From NCBI GenBank assembly GCA_050299555.1, contig JBNKWA010000026.1, forward strand, positions 16,381 to 80,380: a stretch of 64,000 nt of DNA. Reading direction: 5' to 3'. This stretch comes from JBNKWA01 sp050299555 (lineage in GTDB: Bacteria > Pseudomonadota > Alphaproteobacteria > Rhodobacterales > Rhodobacteraceae). Numbering within the stretch: position 1 is the stretch's first letter; each line of letters starts with the position of its first letter. Position numbers and translations under genes: made by a program. The notes beneath the pieces were generated by a model that did not search any database, was not told the origin of the DNA, and saw only the letters and a list, made by a program, of their open reading frames with translations. Positions 1-6,927 of the stretch are shown in pieces.

Positions 1-1071
1 GGGCTGGGTCGGGTCTGGCCCAATCCGGCGGTGGGATGCGTGATCGTGGCCGGTGGCCGGGTGGTCGGTCGCGGCTGGACCGCCGATGGCGGCCGGCCCC
101 ATGCCGAGACGCTGGCGCTGGCCCAGGCGGGCGCCGCTGCCCGGGGCGCCACGGCTTATGTCACGCTGGAGCCCTGTGCCCATCACGGGCAGACGCCGCC
201 CTGCGCCGAGGTGTTGGCCGCCGCCGGCATCGCCCGCGTCGTCGTTAGCCTGACCGATCCCGATCCGCGGGTTGCCGGGCGCGGCCTGGACATCTTGCGC
301 GCCGCCGGGGTTGCGGTGGCCCTGGGCCACGGCGAGGCCGAGGCGATGGCGATCAACCGCGGGTTCCTGACCCGGGTGCAGGCCGGCCGGCCGATGGTGA
401 CGCTGAAGCTGGCCACGACCCTGGACGGCCGCATCGCGACCGCCTCCGGCGAAAGTCGCTGGATCACCGGCGCCGCGGCGCGGGCGCGGGTGCATCTGAT
501 GCGCGCCTCTCACGACGCGGTGCTGGTGGGGGCGGGGACGGCGCGGGCGGACGATCCGATGCTGGACGTGCGCCTGCCGGGACTGGAGACACGGCGCCCG
601 GTCAGGATCGTCGCCGATCCGCGGCTGTCGCTGTCCCTGACCGGGCGGCTGGCCCGAAGCGCCGCCGCGCATCCGCTGTGGCTCTTGCATGGGTCCGGTG
701 CCGACAAGGCGCGGGCACAGGCCTGGGCCGGGGCGGGCGCGGTGCTGATCCCGGCGCCACTGGACGGCGGCGGCAATATCGACATCGGCGCGGCGCTGGC
801 CGGCCTCGGGGAGCGCGGGCTGACCCGGGTCCTGTGCGAGGGCGGCGGGCGGCTGGCCGCCAGCCTCATGGCGGCTGGGCTGGTGGACGAACTGGCGGTC
901 TTCAGCGCCGGGCTGGCCCTCGGCGGCGACGCGGTGGCCGGGGTGGCAGCGATGGCCGTCGGCAAGCTGGCGGAGGCCCCGCGTTTCACGCTGCGGGCAA
1001 CCGAGGTGGTGGGCGCCGACGTGCTGTCGACCTGGGTGGCGATCCGGCACGGGGACGCGGCGCCAGGGTGA
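1..1071 (+). CDS. ribD: Riboflavin biosynthesis protein RibD, 5' truncated by window edge
   Basis: Bifunctional diaminohydroxyphosphoribosylaminopyrimidine deaminase / 5-amino-6-ribosylaminouracil reductase, catalysing steps two and three of riboflavin synthesis in the cytoplasm. The frame is open from base 1 (GLGRVWPNPAVGC, typical RibD sequence), so the true start lies upstream of the window. The cytidine-deaminase-like zinc site is visible as PHAETLAL and EPCAHHGQTPPC. The reductase half begins near RPMVTLKLATTLDGRIA and carries GESRWITG, as in RibD/RibG proteins. The next plus-strand gene is 1.2 kb away and unrelated, and ribA lies separately at 15.3 kb, so the pathway is dispersed here. 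Confidence 0.95.
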   Translation, partial: GLGRVWPNPAVGCVIVAGGRVVGRGWTADGGRPHAETLALAQAGAAARGATAYVTLEPCAHHGQTPPCAEVLAAAGIARVVVSLTDPDPRVAGRGLDILRAAGVAVALGHGEAEAMAINRGFLTRVQAGRPMVTLKLATTLDGRIATASGESRWITGAAARARVHLMRASHDAVLVGAGTARADDPMLDVRLPGLETRRPVRIVADPRLSLSLTGRLARSAAAHPLWLLHGSGADKARAQAWAGAGAVLIPAPLDGGGNIDIGAALAGLGERGLTRVLCEGGGRLAASLMAAGLVDELAVFSAGLALGGDAVAGVAAMAVGKLAEAPRFTLRATEVVGADVLSTWVAIRHGDAAPG

Positions 1072-1152
1072 GGTTCCCATCGGGGTTGACGCAGGTCCGG
1101 GCGAGCCTCTCCGCTTGCAGGGGCGGCGGGGCTGGTTCGTGATCGCTGTGGG

Positions 1153-1476
1153 CTACAGCGCCGCGTCGGCAGTCAGCGCCGGCGTTTCCGGCAGTTCGAG
1201 CCAGTTCTGGCCCACGGCGGCGATGCAGCTGATGCCGTTCGGCTGGGTGAACAGGATGGTGAATGTGCCCGAACCCTCCGAGGCCCAGATCTCCACCATC
1301 TGCGTGCCCGACTGCAGGCCGCTGGCGCGGTGGCTTTCCTTGTACTTTTCGGCAAGCTGGGCGACGATCTGCTCGCGCTGGCCGCATTTGCCGTCGGCGC
1401 TGGCCGCCGAGGCGAAGACAAGCCCGACACCGGCGGCGCCGGCGAACAGGGCGGTACGCGTAATCTGTGTCAACAT
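1153..1476 (-). CDS. Small secreted protein, paralogue of the gene at 1786-2091
   Basis: Predicted 107-residue exported protein of unknown function. The N-terminus has a short basic segment, a hydrophobic core (ALFAGAAGVGLVFA) and an ASA-A-like cleavage region near residue 27. The mature part has two cysteines, in GKCGQREQI and NGISCIAAVG, which could form a disulfide. An AGGATAAGG-like ribosome site precedes the ATG. The protein two genes away is clearly homologous: both share a QL/KL-EKY-like helix, a GLQS-G--VE-W-S-EG-T-TIL stretch and a (N/D)GISCI motif, pointing to local duplication. I do not recognise a named family and assign no function. Confidence 0.75.
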   Translation of the reverse strand: MLTQITRTALFAGAAGVGLVFASAASADGKCGQREQIVAQLAEKYKESHRASGLQSGTQMVEIWASEGSGTFTILFTQPNGISCIAAVGQNWLELPETPALTADAAL

Positions 1477-1785
1477 GGCCTTATCCTACGCTTTCGCGCG
1501 GGGTACCGCCTGAGCCGAATGCGCTGGCAGCGCCGCGCCCTTGCTGGTCCCGCGACTGCCCATACTGCCGGCTGACCGCGGTCCTGTAAGTGATGATGCA
1601 CACGCAAGCAGGCGAGACTGTGGGGTCAAATGTGGCGTCGGCCGGCCTTCCGGGGCCGTATTTCCGGGCCATGCCCGATGGCGGCCACGAAATAGCCGTT
1701 TCGGCGGGCGGCTGGCCATCTCCCTGCAACTGGCCGCCGCATTGCCGTGGATGGGCCGCAGTCCTGTGTGCGCCCGGCCCGGACG
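1477..1785. other. 309-bp gap between the two paralogous secreted-protein genes
   Basis: Frames that cross this interval have no credible ribosome site or recognisable protein. It presumably holds the promoter of the 1153-1476 gene. It has some AT-richer sequence around 1585-1640 but no clear hairpin, repeat or promoter pair that I would defend. Confidence 0.4.
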
Positions 1786-2091
1786 TCAGCTTGGGGTGCC
1801 GAGCGGCGCCTGGGGTTCCTGGCTGTACCAGTCGGTGCCGCTGGCGACGATGCACGAGATGCCGTCGGGGCGGCTCATCAGGATGGTCCAGGTCGCGCCC
1901 TCGCTCGAGGTCCAGACCTCGACAAGGCCGCTGGCGCTCTGCAGCCCGGCGCTGACCAGCTGCTCGGAATACTTCGCCGACAGCTTGCCGGTCAGCTCGT
2001 CGCGGTTGGCGCAGACCGACTGCGCGGCCGCGGGAGGGGCGGTGGCGGCGGTGCCGAACAGCACCGCGGCGACAAGAATGCGCTTGAACAT
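1786..2091 (-). CDS. Small secreted protein, paralogue of the gene at 1153-1476
   Basis: Predicted 101-residue exported protein of unknown function. I use the ATG at 2091 (MFKRILVAAVLFG) because AAGGAG sits 8 bases before it; the longer open frame to 2142 lacks this. The signal peptide ends near PPAAAQS. The mature part keeps two cysteines (SVCANRDEL and DGISCIVASG) at the positions seen in the neighbouring paralogue, and shares the pattern KYSEQLVSAGLQSASGLVEV. Both genes point the same way with 309 bp between them. The function is unknown; a periplasmic or secreted disulfide-bonded protein is the only safe inference. Confidence 0.75.
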   Translation of the reverse strand: MFKRILVAAVLFGTAATAPPAAAQSVCANRDELTGKLSAKYSEQLVSAGLQSASGLVEVWTSSEGATWTILMSRPDGISCIVASGTDWYSQEPQAPLGTPS

Positions 2092-2315
2092 GGTCTCAGC
2101 TCCTTCTTCTCTGGGCGGAGCTGCCGCGGAGTATTGCGGCAAGCGCCGCCGGTTTCCGGTTCTGTGCGGGATGAAGGTGATGGCAGTGGCGTGCTTCGGT
2201 CAATATGCTGCGGCGCACAATCATGCTGCGGTGCATCAAAACCGCCGGTTGTGTCGGATTTACAGGCAATTCTGGCCGGGTTAGCACCGAATCTCGGCAG
2301 TCGGGGAGGAAATTT

Positions 2316-2909
2316 GTGCCAAAAATGCAACGGGCCTGGCAACGGATGCTCTCGGGGCGCCGGCTGGATCTGCTGGACCCGGCGCCGCTCGACATCGAGA
2401 TCGCCGACATTGCCCACGGCCTTGCCTTCGTGGCCCGCTGGAACGGCCAGACCACCGGCGACTGGCCCTATTCGGTGGCCGAGCACTCGCTGCTGGTTGA
2501 GGAGCTTTTCGCCATGGCCCAGCCGGCGGCGCCGGCGCGCTGGCGGCTGGCGGCGCTGCTGCACGATGCGCCGGAATACGTCATCGGCGACATGATCTCG
2601 CCGGTGAAGGCGGCGGTCGGCCCCGGCTATCGCGAGCTCGACGCCCGGCTTGCGGCGGCGGTGCATCTGCGCTTCGGGTTGCCGGCGATCCTGCCCGAGC
2701 GGGTCAAGCGGCAGATCAAGCGTGCCGACCGGCAGTCGGCCTGGCTGGAGGCAACGCAGATCGCCGGATTCACCGAAGCCGAGGCCAGCCGCTTCTTCAC
2801 CCGCCCCGGCGACCCGGCCATGCGCGCCATCGGGCTGCGGCTGCGCCCGCCGGCCGAGGTCCGCGACGCCTATACCAGACGCCATGCCGAATTGATGGAG
2901 GCCCTGTGA
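2316..2909 (+). CDS. HD-domain phosphohydrolase (YfbR-like)
   Basis: Predicted metal-dependent phosphohydrolase of 197 residues, of the HD superfamily group that includes 5'-nucleotidase YfbR. The metal-binding signature is present in order: VAEHSLLVE (first His), AALLHDAPEY (His-Asp) and a later Asp in IKRADRQSAWLEA. The GTG at 2316 is chosen because GGGGAGGA ends 5 bases before it; an ATG nine bases later is the alternative, and the upstream open frame to 2205 lacks a ribosome site. The stop overlaps the next gene by four bases (GTGA), so the two are probably co-translated. The substrate is not evident; nucleotides are the family norm. Confidence 0.85.
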   Translation: MPKMQRAWQRMLSGRRLDLLDPAPLDIEIADIAHGLAFVARWNGQTTGDWPYSVAEHSLLVEELFAMAQPAAPARWRLAALLHDAPEYVIGDMISPVKAAVGPGYRELDARLAAAVHLRFGLPAILPERVKRQIKRADRQSAWLEATQIAGFTEAEASRFFTRPGDPAMRAIGLRLRPPAEVRDAYTRRHAELMEAL

Positions 2910-3403
2910 CGACCGTTGCGACCCGTGCCGCCGTGCCCGCCGATGCCGGCGCGATGACCGAACTTCTCAACGAGATCATCGCCGCGGGTGGAACCACGGC
3001 CTATGAGGAGCCGTACGATGCCGCCGCCATGCTGGCGCAGTATATCGCTGCGCCGGGCCTGATCGCCTGCACAGTCGCCGAGGACGAGGGGGAGCTGCTG
3101 GGATTCCAGGGGCTGTTCTGGCCCGATGCGCATTATCCGTTCCCGCCCGGCTGGGCCTATATCGCCACCTTCGCACGCCGTGGGCGCACCGGGCGGGGCA
3201 TCGGCCGGGCGCTGTTCCGCGCCACCCTCAGTGCGGCCGCCGGGGCCGGTGTTCGCACCATCGATGCCACCATCCGGGCCGATAACGCGGGCGGGCTGAC
3301 TTATTATGGCAAGATGGGTTTCGTCGACTACGGCTGCGAAAAGGGCGTGCCGCTGAGAGACGGCACGCCCGTGGATCGGGTGAGGAAGCGCTTCGATCTC
3401 TAG
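2906..3403 (+). CDS. GNAT-family N-acetyltransferase
   Basis: Predicted 165-residue acetyltransferase of the GNAT fold, using acetyl-CoA to acylate a small amine or a protein amino group. The acetyl-CoA-binding motif A region is visible as RRGRTGRGIGRALFRA (R/Q-x-x-G-x-G/A pattern), followed by a C-terminal NAGGLTYYGKMGFVDYG segment typical of the fold's last strands. The start is the GTG overlapping the stop of the HD hydrolase gene, so they form a two-gene unit. The substrate cannot be read from the sequence; phosphinothricin-type acetyltransferases are distant look-alikes. Confidence 0.85.
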   Translation: MTTVATRAAVPADAGAMTELLNEIIAAGGTTAYEEPYDAAAMLAQYIAAPGLIACTVAEDEGELLGFQGLFWPDAHYPFPPGWAYIATFARRGRTGRGIGRALFRATLSAAAGAGVRTIDATIRADNAGGLTYYGKMGFVDYGCEKGVPLRDGTPVDRVRKRFDL

Positions 3404-3406
3404 GCC

Positions 3407-3577
3407 TCAGGGGCGTTCGCCCCGGGCCAGCGTGTAGATGTCGCCGCGATGCAGCCCGATGTCGCGTAGCAGGTGATCGTCGAGCCGGCTGAGGTCCTTG
3501 ACCAGCTGGCGCCGCTCGATGCTGCGACGAATGCCACCGAAGATGCCGCCGGTATGGTGCGAGTTGATGCTGTGCAT
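3407..3577 (-). CDS. DUF1127 (YjiS-like) small protein
   Basis: A 56-residue protein found by reading the minus strand directly. It starts with ATG at 3577, preceded by GGAGACACGATC as ribosome site. The body reads IRRSIERRQLVKDLSRLDD followed by HLLRDIGLHRGDI, which is the DUF1127 signature (L..L-D--LRDIG). DUF1127 proteins in alphaproteobacteria are small arginine-rich proteins, some linked to RNA binding and to phosphate or stress adaptation. It lies 23 bases after another tiny gene on the same strand, so the pair is likely one transcript. Confidence 0.85.
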   Translation of the reverse strand: MHSINSHHTGGIFGGIRRSIERRQLVKDLSRLDDHLLRDIGLHRGDIYTLARGERP

Positions 3578-3600
3578 GATCGTGTCTCCTGGGTTTCGGT

Positions 3601-3765
3601 TCAGAACTTGAGGTTGGACAGGGCGCCGAGCCGGGCCTTGAGCGCCCGCAGGGCGTTGCGATTTTCGCGGCTGTCGCCGTGGTTCCGCCGCGGCAGGGAC
3701 CGATGCCCGCGCGGGGCCTCGAAGCCGGTGGCGAGCATCATGGTGTCTGCAAGGATGTGTATCAT
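3601..3765 (-). CDS. Hypothetical 54-residue basic protein upstream of the DUF1127 gene
   Basis: Small minus-strand gene with ATG at 3765 and a GGAG ribosome site 7 bases upstream. The product starts MIHILADTMMLATGFEA and then becomes rich in Arg and His, ending in ALRALKARLGALSNLKF, an amphipathic basic helix. No family is recognised. Its support comes from the good ribosome site, the very short distance to the DUF1127 gene downstream, and its position facing a LysR regulator across a short divergent region. It may be a DUF1127-type partner that lost the LRDIG signature. Confidence 0.6.
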   Translation of the reverse strand: MIHILADTMMLATGFEAPRGHRSLPRRNHGDSRENRNALRALKARLGALSNLKF

Positions 3766-3865
3766 GTCCCGGCTCCGTCGATCTCTGTTAATGTCGTTTA
3801 TTTTATGCCAATAAGGGTCGAAAGACGACTCAGGAATAATTCCTGAATGTAAGGTGAAATTACAT

Positions 3866-4735
3866 ATGACGCGGTCCAGGCTGCCCTCGCTGACGGCGCT
3901 CAGGGCGTTCGACGCAGCGGCCCGCAACCTCAACTTCAGCGCCGCCGCGCGGGAGCTGAACGTCACCCATGCCGCGGTGGCCCAGCAGGTGCGGGCGCTG
4001 GAGGCCGATCTTGGCCTGTCGCTGATGTATCGCGAGGGCAGGGGCGTGCAGCTGACCGCCGAGGGCACGGCACTGGCGGCGGCGGTGGGGGAAGCCTTCG
4101 ACACCGTCGCGGTTGCGGTGGCGGGACTGTCCGGCCCCGAAGCGGATCGCCCGCTCCGGGTGACGATGACATCGTCTTTCGCAGCGCAATGGCTGATGCC
4201 GCGGCTGGGCGCCTTCTGGGCTCGTCACCCCGACATACCGCTGTCGCTGCATCCCGATCGCAGGGTGGTCGACATGCGCCGCGAGGGCATGGACCTTGCC
4301 ATCCGCTTTGGCCGCGGTGACTGGCCGGGGGTGGAGTCCGAACTGCTCACTCCGATCAACTACGTGGTCGTCGCGGCGCCGTCGCTGGTGCCCGGGGGGC
4401 GGACCCTCGATATCGCCGAGATGGCAGAGCTGCCCTGGGTGCTGGAGACCGACTGGCCCGAGCAGCTGGCCTGGCTTTCCGGCATCGGGCTCGATCCCGC
4501 TGGGCTGAAGACCACGATGCTGCCCGAGGAAATGGTCGGGCCGGCGGTGCGGCAGGGCTATGGGCTGGGGGTCGAGTATGCGCCGCTGCTGGCCGAGGAT
4601 GTCTCCGCCGGCAGGGTGAACGTGGTCTGCGACTGCGGCGGCGAGACCGGGCAGGGCTATCACCTCGTCACCCTGCCCGGGGTGAAGAAGCCGGCGCTGA
4701 AAACCTTCACCGACTGGCTGAAATCGGCCGTCTGA
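3866..4735 (+). CDS. LysR-family transcriptional regulator (GcvA-like)
   Basis: DNA-binding regulator of 289 residues. The N-terminal winged helix-turn-helix is typical (LTALRAFDAAARNLNFSAAA, then ELNVTHAAVAQQVRALE). The effector-binding half contains LRVTMTSSFAAQWLMPRL and DLAIRFGRGDWPGVE, a pattern of the GcvA/AmpR branch. The ATG at 3866 is preferred because AAGGTG lies 9 bases upstream; an in-frame GTG at 3854 has no such site. It is divergent from the two small minus-strand genes across about 100 bp, the usual position for a LysR target, so it may control them. The inducer is unknown. Confidence 0.9.
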   Translation: MTRSRLPSLTALRAFDAAARNLNFSAAARELNVTHAAVAQQVRALEADLGLSLMYREGRGVQLTAEGTALAAAVGEAFDTVAVAVAGLSGPEADRPLRVTMTSSFAAQWLMPRLGAFWARHPDIPLSLHPDRRVVDMRREGMDLAIRFGRGDWPGVESELLTPINYVVVAAPSLVPGGRTLDIAEMAELPWVLETDWPEQLAWLSGIGLDPAGLKTTMLPEEMVGPAVRQGYGLGVEYAPLLAEDVSAGRVNVVCDCGGETGQGYHLVTLPGVKKPALKTFTDWLKSAV

Positions 4736-4875
4736 CAGGCGGTTCGTGCAATGGACTTGGCACGGTGGGCTGGCGGTTTCGGCGCGCGGCGCCTATATCA
4801 GCGGCGAGCCGGCACATCGGCGGCAAGGGCGCGCGCATCCGGCGCGCGGCCGCAAGCGCGGGGGAAGATCAAGAC

Positions 4876-5787
4876 ATGCTGAATCTGGGCAAGGATGCAG
4901 GCGACGCGCAGGCGAGGGAGCCGCTGGTCAAGGACGTTTCCGAGGCGAACTTCATGGCCGAGGTGGTCGAAGCCAGCCGCCAGGTGCCGATCATCGTCGA
5001 TTTCTGGGCCCCCTGGTGCGGCCCTTGCAAGCAGCTGACGCCGCTGCTGGAGACGGCGGTGAAGGAGGCCGGCGGCAAGGTGCGCCTGGTCAAGGTCAAT
5101 GTCGACGAGAACCAGGCGCTGGCCGGGCAGATGCAGATCCAGTCGATCCCGGCGGTGTACGGCTTTGTCGACGGCCGTCCGGTGGATGGCTTCATGGGCG
5201 CCCAGGGTCCGGCCCAGATCAAGGAATTCATCCGTCGCCTGGCGGCGCAGTCGCCCGGCGCCAATGCGCTGGAAGAGGTGCTGGAGGCGGCCGAGGCGCT
5301 GCTGGGTGAGGGCCGCGTGCCCGAGGCGGCGCAGTCCTTTGCCGCGGTGCTGCAGGAAGACGAGGCCAACCTGCGGGCGCTGGCCGGGCTGGCGCAGGCC
5401 TATCTCGCCACCGGCGACGTGGAAAAGGCCAAGGGCGTTCTGTCGCTGGCCCCGGCCGATGCGGCCGATCCCCGGCTGAATGCGGTCAAGGCGCAGATCG
5501 AACTGGCCGAGGCGAGCGCGGATGCCGGCGAGGTGGCCGAACTGCGCCGCGCGGTGGAGGCCCGTCCGGGCGACCTGCAGGCGCGGCTCGATCTGGCCAT
5601 GGCGCTGATCGCGGCGCACGACAACACCGCCGCCATCGACGAGCTGCTGGAGATCTTCCGCCGCGACCGCGAATGGAACGACGGCGCCGCCAAGGCGCAG
5701 CTCATCAAGCTCTTCGACAGCCTGGGGCCCAAGGACCCGGTGGGCCAGAAGGGCCGGCGCCGGTTTTCGTCGATGGTCTTCTCCTGA
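4876..5787 (+). CDS. cnoX: Chaperedoxin CnoX / YbbN: thioredoxin domain plus TPR
   Basis: Cytoplasmic co-chaperone of 303 residues, with an N-terminal thioredoxin domain and C-terminal tetratricopeptide-like helices. The redox site reads WAPWCGPCK, with the two cysteines at residues 48 and 51. The second half has repeated helix pairs (AAQSFAAVLQEDEANLRALA and later blocks). The family protects unfolded proteins from aggregation and oxidation and hands them to GroEL or DnaK; E. coli CnoX lacks the classical CGPC, whereas this protein keeps it. The start at MLNLGKD matches related proteins. It is followed at 28 bp by a LON-domain gene, a frequent alphaproteobacterial arrangement. Confidence 0.9.
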   Translation: MLNLGKDAGDAQAREPLVKDVSEANFMAEVVEASRQVPIIVDFWAPWCGPCKQLTPLLETAVKEAGGKVRLVKVNVDENQALAGQMQIQSIPAVYGFVDGRPVDGFMGAQGPAQIKEFIRRLAAQSPGANALEEVLEAAEALLGEGRVPEAAQSFAAVLQEDEANLRALAGLAQAYLATGDVEKAKGVLSLAPADAADPRLNAVKAQIELAEASADAGEVAELRRAVEARPGDLQARLDLAMALIAAHDNTAAIDELLEIFRRDREWNDGAAKAQLIKLFDSLGPKDPVGQKGRRRFSSMVFS

Positions 5788-5815
5788 ACGCGGCCCGCGG
5801 CGGCGCGAGGTTCGG

Positions 5816-6469
5816 ATGGTCAAGTCCTACTCCCAGCTGGATCTGCCCGATACCATCCCGGTCTTTCCGCTGCCGGGGGCGCTGCTCTTGCCCCATGCCC
5901 GGCTGCCGCTGAACATCTTCGAGCCGCGTTATCTGGCCATGCTGGACGATGTGCTGAAGACTTCTCACCGGCTGATCGGGATGATCCAGCCGGTGTCGGG
6001 GCCGGAGGGCGACAAGAGCCGGACGCTGCACCGGATCGGCTGTGCCGGGCGGGTCACCTCGTTCAGCGAGACCGAGGACGGGCGCTACATGATCACCCTA
6101 ACCGGGGTCAGCCGGTTTCGCCTCAAGGAGCGGAGCGAGGGATTTTCGCCCTATCTGCGGGCGAGCGCGGACTGGACCAGCTTCACGGCCGACCTGAGCG
6201 AGGCGGCGCCGGACCCGACCTTCGACCGGGCTGCGTTTCTCGACGTGCTGGGCCGCTATTTCGAGTCGGCCCAACTGGCCACCGACTGGCAGACCCTCAA
6301 GGAAGCGGACGAGGAGCTGCTGATCAACTCGCTGTCGATGCTGTGCCCGTTCGAGCCCGAGGAAAAGCAGGCGCTGCTGGAGGCGCCGACCCTGCAGAAC
6401 CGCCGCGAGACCCTGGTGACGCTGATGGAGTTCGCGCTGCGCGGCGGCGAGGACGGCCAGCTGCAATGA
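5816..6469 (+). CDS. LON substrate-binding domain protein
   Basis: A 217-residue protein made of the N-terminal (substrate-binding) domain of Lon protease without the ATPase and peptidase parts. Typical features are IPVFPLPGALLLPHARLPLN near the start, the IFEPRYLAMLDD segment, a GCAGRV strand and an ITLTGVSRFRL segment. Such stand-alone LON domains are thought to act in protein quality control, though their job is poorly known. A CGAGG-type ribosome site precedes the ATG. It follows cnoX by 28 bp and overlaps the next gene by ATGA, so the three are very likely one operon. Confidence 0.88.
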   Translation: MVKSYSQLDLPDTIPVFPLPGALLLPHARLPLNIFEPRYLAMLDDVLKTSHRLIGMIQPVSGPEGDKSRTLHRIGCAGRVTSFSETEDGRYMITLTGVSRFRLKERSEGFSPYLRASADWTSFTADLSEAAPDPTFDRAAFLDVLGRYFESAQLATDWQTLKEADEELLINSLSMLCPFEPEEKQALLEAPTLQNRRETLVTLMEFALRGGEDGQLQ

Positions 6470-6651
6470 GGGATGGGCCGCGATTCGACCGCCGCATGCT
6501 GGAGGCGCTGGTCTGCCCGCTGACCCAGGGCGTGCTGAGCTACGATGCCGAGCGGCAGGAACTGATCTCGCGCGCCGCCAGCCTGGCCTACCCGATCCGC
6601 CAGGGCGTGCCGCTGATGTTGCCGGACGAGGCGCGCAAGCTGGAGGACTGA
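6466..6651 (+). CDS. Trm112-family protein
   Basis: A 61-residue Trm112-like protein. In eukaryotes and archaea Trm112 is the activating partner of several RNA and protein methyltransferases; bacterial versions are less well understood. The hallmark is MLEALVCPLTQGVLSYD near the N-terminus and AYPIRQGVPLMLPDEAR near the end. Only one cysteine of the usual zinc knuckle is left, as in many alphaproteobacterial members. Its ATG overlaps the stop of the LON-domain gene (ATGA), so it is translationally coupled. A large hairpin element begins 8 bases after its stop. Confidence 0.88.
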   Translation: MRDGPRFDRRMLEALVCPLTQGVLSYDAERQELISRAASLAYPIRQGVPLMLPDEARKLED

Positions 6652-6658
6652 TTTCAGT

Positions 6659-6741
6659 CCCCCTCGCGCCTCGCCGCTGCCAGGGGGCGCTCCCCGCCCG
6701 CCCACCCTCGCGCCCCCCGGCAGCGGCGGGGCGCGATGGGG
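6659..6741 (+). repeat. G4-hairpin element, copy 1
   Basis: Left arm 6659-6690, loop 6691-6709 (TCCCCGCCCGCCCACCCTC) and right arm 6710-6741 form a hairpin with nearly complementary arms of about 32 bases. The inner closing pairs are GGGCGC/GCGCCC. The arm sequence (CGCCGCTGCC / GGCAGCGGCG) is specific to this copy, while the loop is shared with the other copies. The complement of the loop has four G-tracts with one-base spacers. It starts 8 bases after the Trm112 stop codon. Confidence 0.85.
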
Positions 6742-6806
6742 GGCACCTTCATCGGATTGCCGCTTTCGCCCCGGGGGGGGCGGCGCGGCGGGGGCCGTTT
6801 CGGCCC

Positions 6807-6893
6807 GAATCGGACTGAGAAATGGGATTCGGGTCCGGATTCAACGGCTTGAGCGAGCCTCCCGATCGGATCGTTTCAATCCGATCCGGATTC
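6807..6893 (+). promoter_or_regulatory. Cluster of four GANTC sites plus an inverted repeat upstream of the amidase gene
   Basis: Four GANTC sequences lie at 6807, 6826, 6838 and 6889. In alphaproteobacteria this is the CcrM methylation site, and GcrA (encoded at 61.2 kb) activates promoters carrying it. Between the third and fourth sites there is an 8-bp inverted repeat, GATCGGAT / ATCCGATC, with a 7-base spacer (6864-6886), a plausible operator. The amidase ATG follows at 6928. The sites are read directly; their regulatory role is inferred. Confidence 0.5.
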
Positions 6894-6927
6894 GCTCTAG
6901 GGTGTCGGAGTGCGGGAGGGCGGGACG

